A stretch of DNA of 64,000 nucleotides from Pseudomonas reidholzensis (GTDB lineage: Bacteria; Pseudomonadota; Gammaproteobacteria; Pseudomonadales; Pseudomonadaceae). Of this stretch, positions 63,095-64,000 are shown one piece after another. The stretch's first letter is position 1; the number at the start of each line of letters is the position of its first letter. The translations under genes were made by a program, and so were the position numbers. Where the stretch lies: NCBI RefSeq assembly GCF_900536025.1, contig NZ_UNOZ01000040.1, positions 30,099-94,098 of the forward strand, read 5' to 3'. The notes below the pieces were generated by a model. The model was not told the origin of the DNA, searched no databases, and saw only the letters and a program-made list of their open reading frames with translations.

Positions 63095-63636
63095 CAACCC
63101 ACGGCGAGGGTGTTGGAGGCACTGACCTGGCGGTCTTCGAGCAGCGCCCTGAGGATCGGTTCGATGAAACTGTTGCTCGAGTTGCATACTGCCCCTTCGC
63201 TGTACGGCCCGAAGTAGGCGAGCCGGCCCTGGCGGTCCCAGATCGCCACGGCGGGGCTGGCGGGCAGGTGCTCGCTGCCGGGCAGGTGGGCGATGGCGTC
63301 GAGGCTGGCGAGCAGTTGGCCGTGGCTGCCGGGCTTTTGTGCCAGGTGGAAGCTGACGCCCAGCGGGGTGAAGTGATCGAGCAGTTCGCCCAGGTGCTGC
63401 TGGTTGCCGACGTTGCAGGGGCAGGCCGGGTCCCAGAAGTGCACCACGCGGATCGGGCCCGGGCCGGCGAGGTCGTCGGGCAGGCGTAACTGGCTGCCGT
63501 CGAACAGGGTGGTCTGGTTGTCGAACGGGCGCAGGTAGCGCGCCTGGAAGCTGTCGTAGGCCCACCACAGGACGGCGGTGCAGAGCAGGATGGCAAGCAG
63601 TACAAGGCCGCTCCCACAGGGGGAAGAGTTGCTCAT
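63073..63636 (-). CDS. Thioredoxin-like DUF6436 membrane protein
   Basis: 187 aa from the ATG at 63636 (MSNSSPCGSGLVLLAILLCT). A transmembrane helix (about residues 9-28) is followed by a thioredoxin-like domain: RVVHFWDPACPCNVGNQQHL has the CxxC-like pair C-P-C-N in the position of the active site, then PAVAIWDRQGRLAYFGPYSE. The first 15 codons are formed by REP-like sequence. The start is therefore uncertain, but no later Met gives a helix. Overlaps the acetyltransferase tail; downstream role unknown. Confidence 0.75.
   Translation of the reverse strand: MSNSSPCGSGLVLLAILLCTAVLWWAYDSFQARYLRPFDNQTTLFDGSQLRLPDDLAGPGPIRVVHFWDPACPCNVGNQQHLGELLDHFTPLGVSFHLAQKPGSHGQLLASLDAIAHLPGSEHLPASPAVAIWDRQGRLAYFGPYSEGAVCNSSNSFIEPILRALLEDRQVSASNTLAVGCYCPWAG
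63606..63624. repeat. REP remnant inside the DUF6436 start
   Basis: AGGCCGCTCCCACAGGGGG matches the core of the second REP type (GGCCGCTCCCACAGG). It encodes residues SPCGSGL of the DUF6436 protein. No inverted partner is obvious nearby. Confidence 0.55.
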
Positions 63637-63712
63637 TCGAAGGTGGCCAAGCTTGCCACGATGCGACCCAGACCTGAATATCACAGATCAATACTCGCTC
63701 CGGATGTAGCCA

Positions 63713-64000
63713 ATGCCCGCGCCTTTTCACCCCGACCTGCTGCGTACCAGCCTCGCGCCCCTCGCCGATCGCCAGGCGTTATCGGCCCAGGCGCTGGACT
63801 ATCAGCGCTCGTACGGGCTCGACCTGCGCGTGCAGCGTTGGCTTGGCGGCTTCCAGGCCGGGGGCTTCGAGCTGGTCGGGCAGGTCTGGCTGCCCGAGCA
63901 GCCGGTGGCGACGATGTTCCTGCTGCACGGCTATTACGACCACATGGGCCTGTACCGGCATGTGATCGAATGGGCATTGGCGCAGGGCTACGCGGTCATC
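63713..64000 (+). CDS. Alpha/beta hydrolase, 5' part only
   Basis: 96 codons from the ATG at 63713 (MPAPFHPDLLRTSLAPLADR) to the window end. The stretch VWLPEQPVATMFLLHGYYDH contains the oxyanion-hole motif HGYYDHMGLY seen in lysophospholipase/monoacylglycerol-lipase-like serine hydrolases. The nucleophile lies beyond the edge, so activity cannot be assessed. Diverges from DUF6436. Confidence 0.75.
   Translation, partial: MPAPFHPDLLRTSLAPLADRQALSAQALDYQRSYGLDLRVQRWLGGFQAGGFELVGQVWLPEQPVATMFLLHGYYDHMGLYRHVIEWALAQGYAVI

Overview
The window looks like chromosomal DNA of a fluorescent Pseudomonas, most likely the P. putida group. The signs are high GC, Pseudomonas-type gene order (ppx/trxA/rho/ubiD; zapA-6S RNA-ygfA; pepP-ubiH-ubiI; spuI//spuBC-DEFGH; oscA-sbp-cysTWA), Pseudomonas-specific families (DUF2388, OscA), and many putida-type REP palindromes with a REP-associated transposase. 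Species assignment is by recognition only; no search was run.

Layout. 1-6.8 kb: ppx (cut by the window edge, with a candidate Pho box upstream) diverges from trxA-rho, followed by ubiD coupled to an Fe-S flavin reductase and a ChaC-like gamma-glutamylcyclotransferase. 6.8-10.8 kb: quinone oxidoreductase, orphan FliL-like protein, EVE protein, a 49-aa membrane protein, and the zapB-like/zapA/6S RNA/ygfA unit. 10.9-15.7 kb: ygfB-pepP-ubiH-DUF4442-ubiI, largely translationally coupled. 15.8-18.5 kb: ferric iron ABC importer lacking an ATPase gene. 18.7-23.1 kb: glycine cleavage system gcvT-gcvH-gcvP. 23.2-27.9 kb: DUF2388 protein, orphan GspE-type ATPase, ACT-like protein divergent from an Lrp/AsnC regulator, and a CYTH-domain protein. 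28.0-30.6 kb: argE and argA. 30.7-41.1 kb: polyamine uptake and catabolism (spuI divergent from spuB-spuC-spuD-spuE-spuF-spuG-spuH). 41.2-41.9 kb: RAYT transposase bracketed by REPs. 42.0-47.2 kb: a two-adaptor RND efflux operon of TriABC type. 47.4-51.4 kb: the sulfate uptake operon oscA-sbp-cysTWA. 51.8-53.8 kb: tonB-exbB-exbD. 54.0-59.9 kb: RBBP9-type hydrolase, an unusual sigma54-activator-like ATPase, a stand-alone MetQ-type binding protein, a putative 19-aa ORF, and a polar amino acid ABC importer whose first permease gene is frameshifted. 60.1-64.0 kb: penicillin-acylase-family hydrolase, maltose-acetyltransferase-like enzyme, DUF6436 thioredoxin-like protein, and the start of an alpha/beta hydrolase.

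Most of the window is conserved core metabolism: ubiquinone synthesis, one-carbon metabolism, arginine and polyamines, and sulfate uptake. The parts most worth a second look are 53.9-59.9 kb, which reads like a sulfur or amino-acid scavenging neighbourhood with a degenerate AAA+ regulator, a broken permease and a possible microprotein; the RAYT/REP network, including REP sequence that appears to have entered coding sequence; and the structured gaps of the spu operon. I saw no CRISPR array, prophage, tRNA or rRNA, and no clearly novel multi-gene system.
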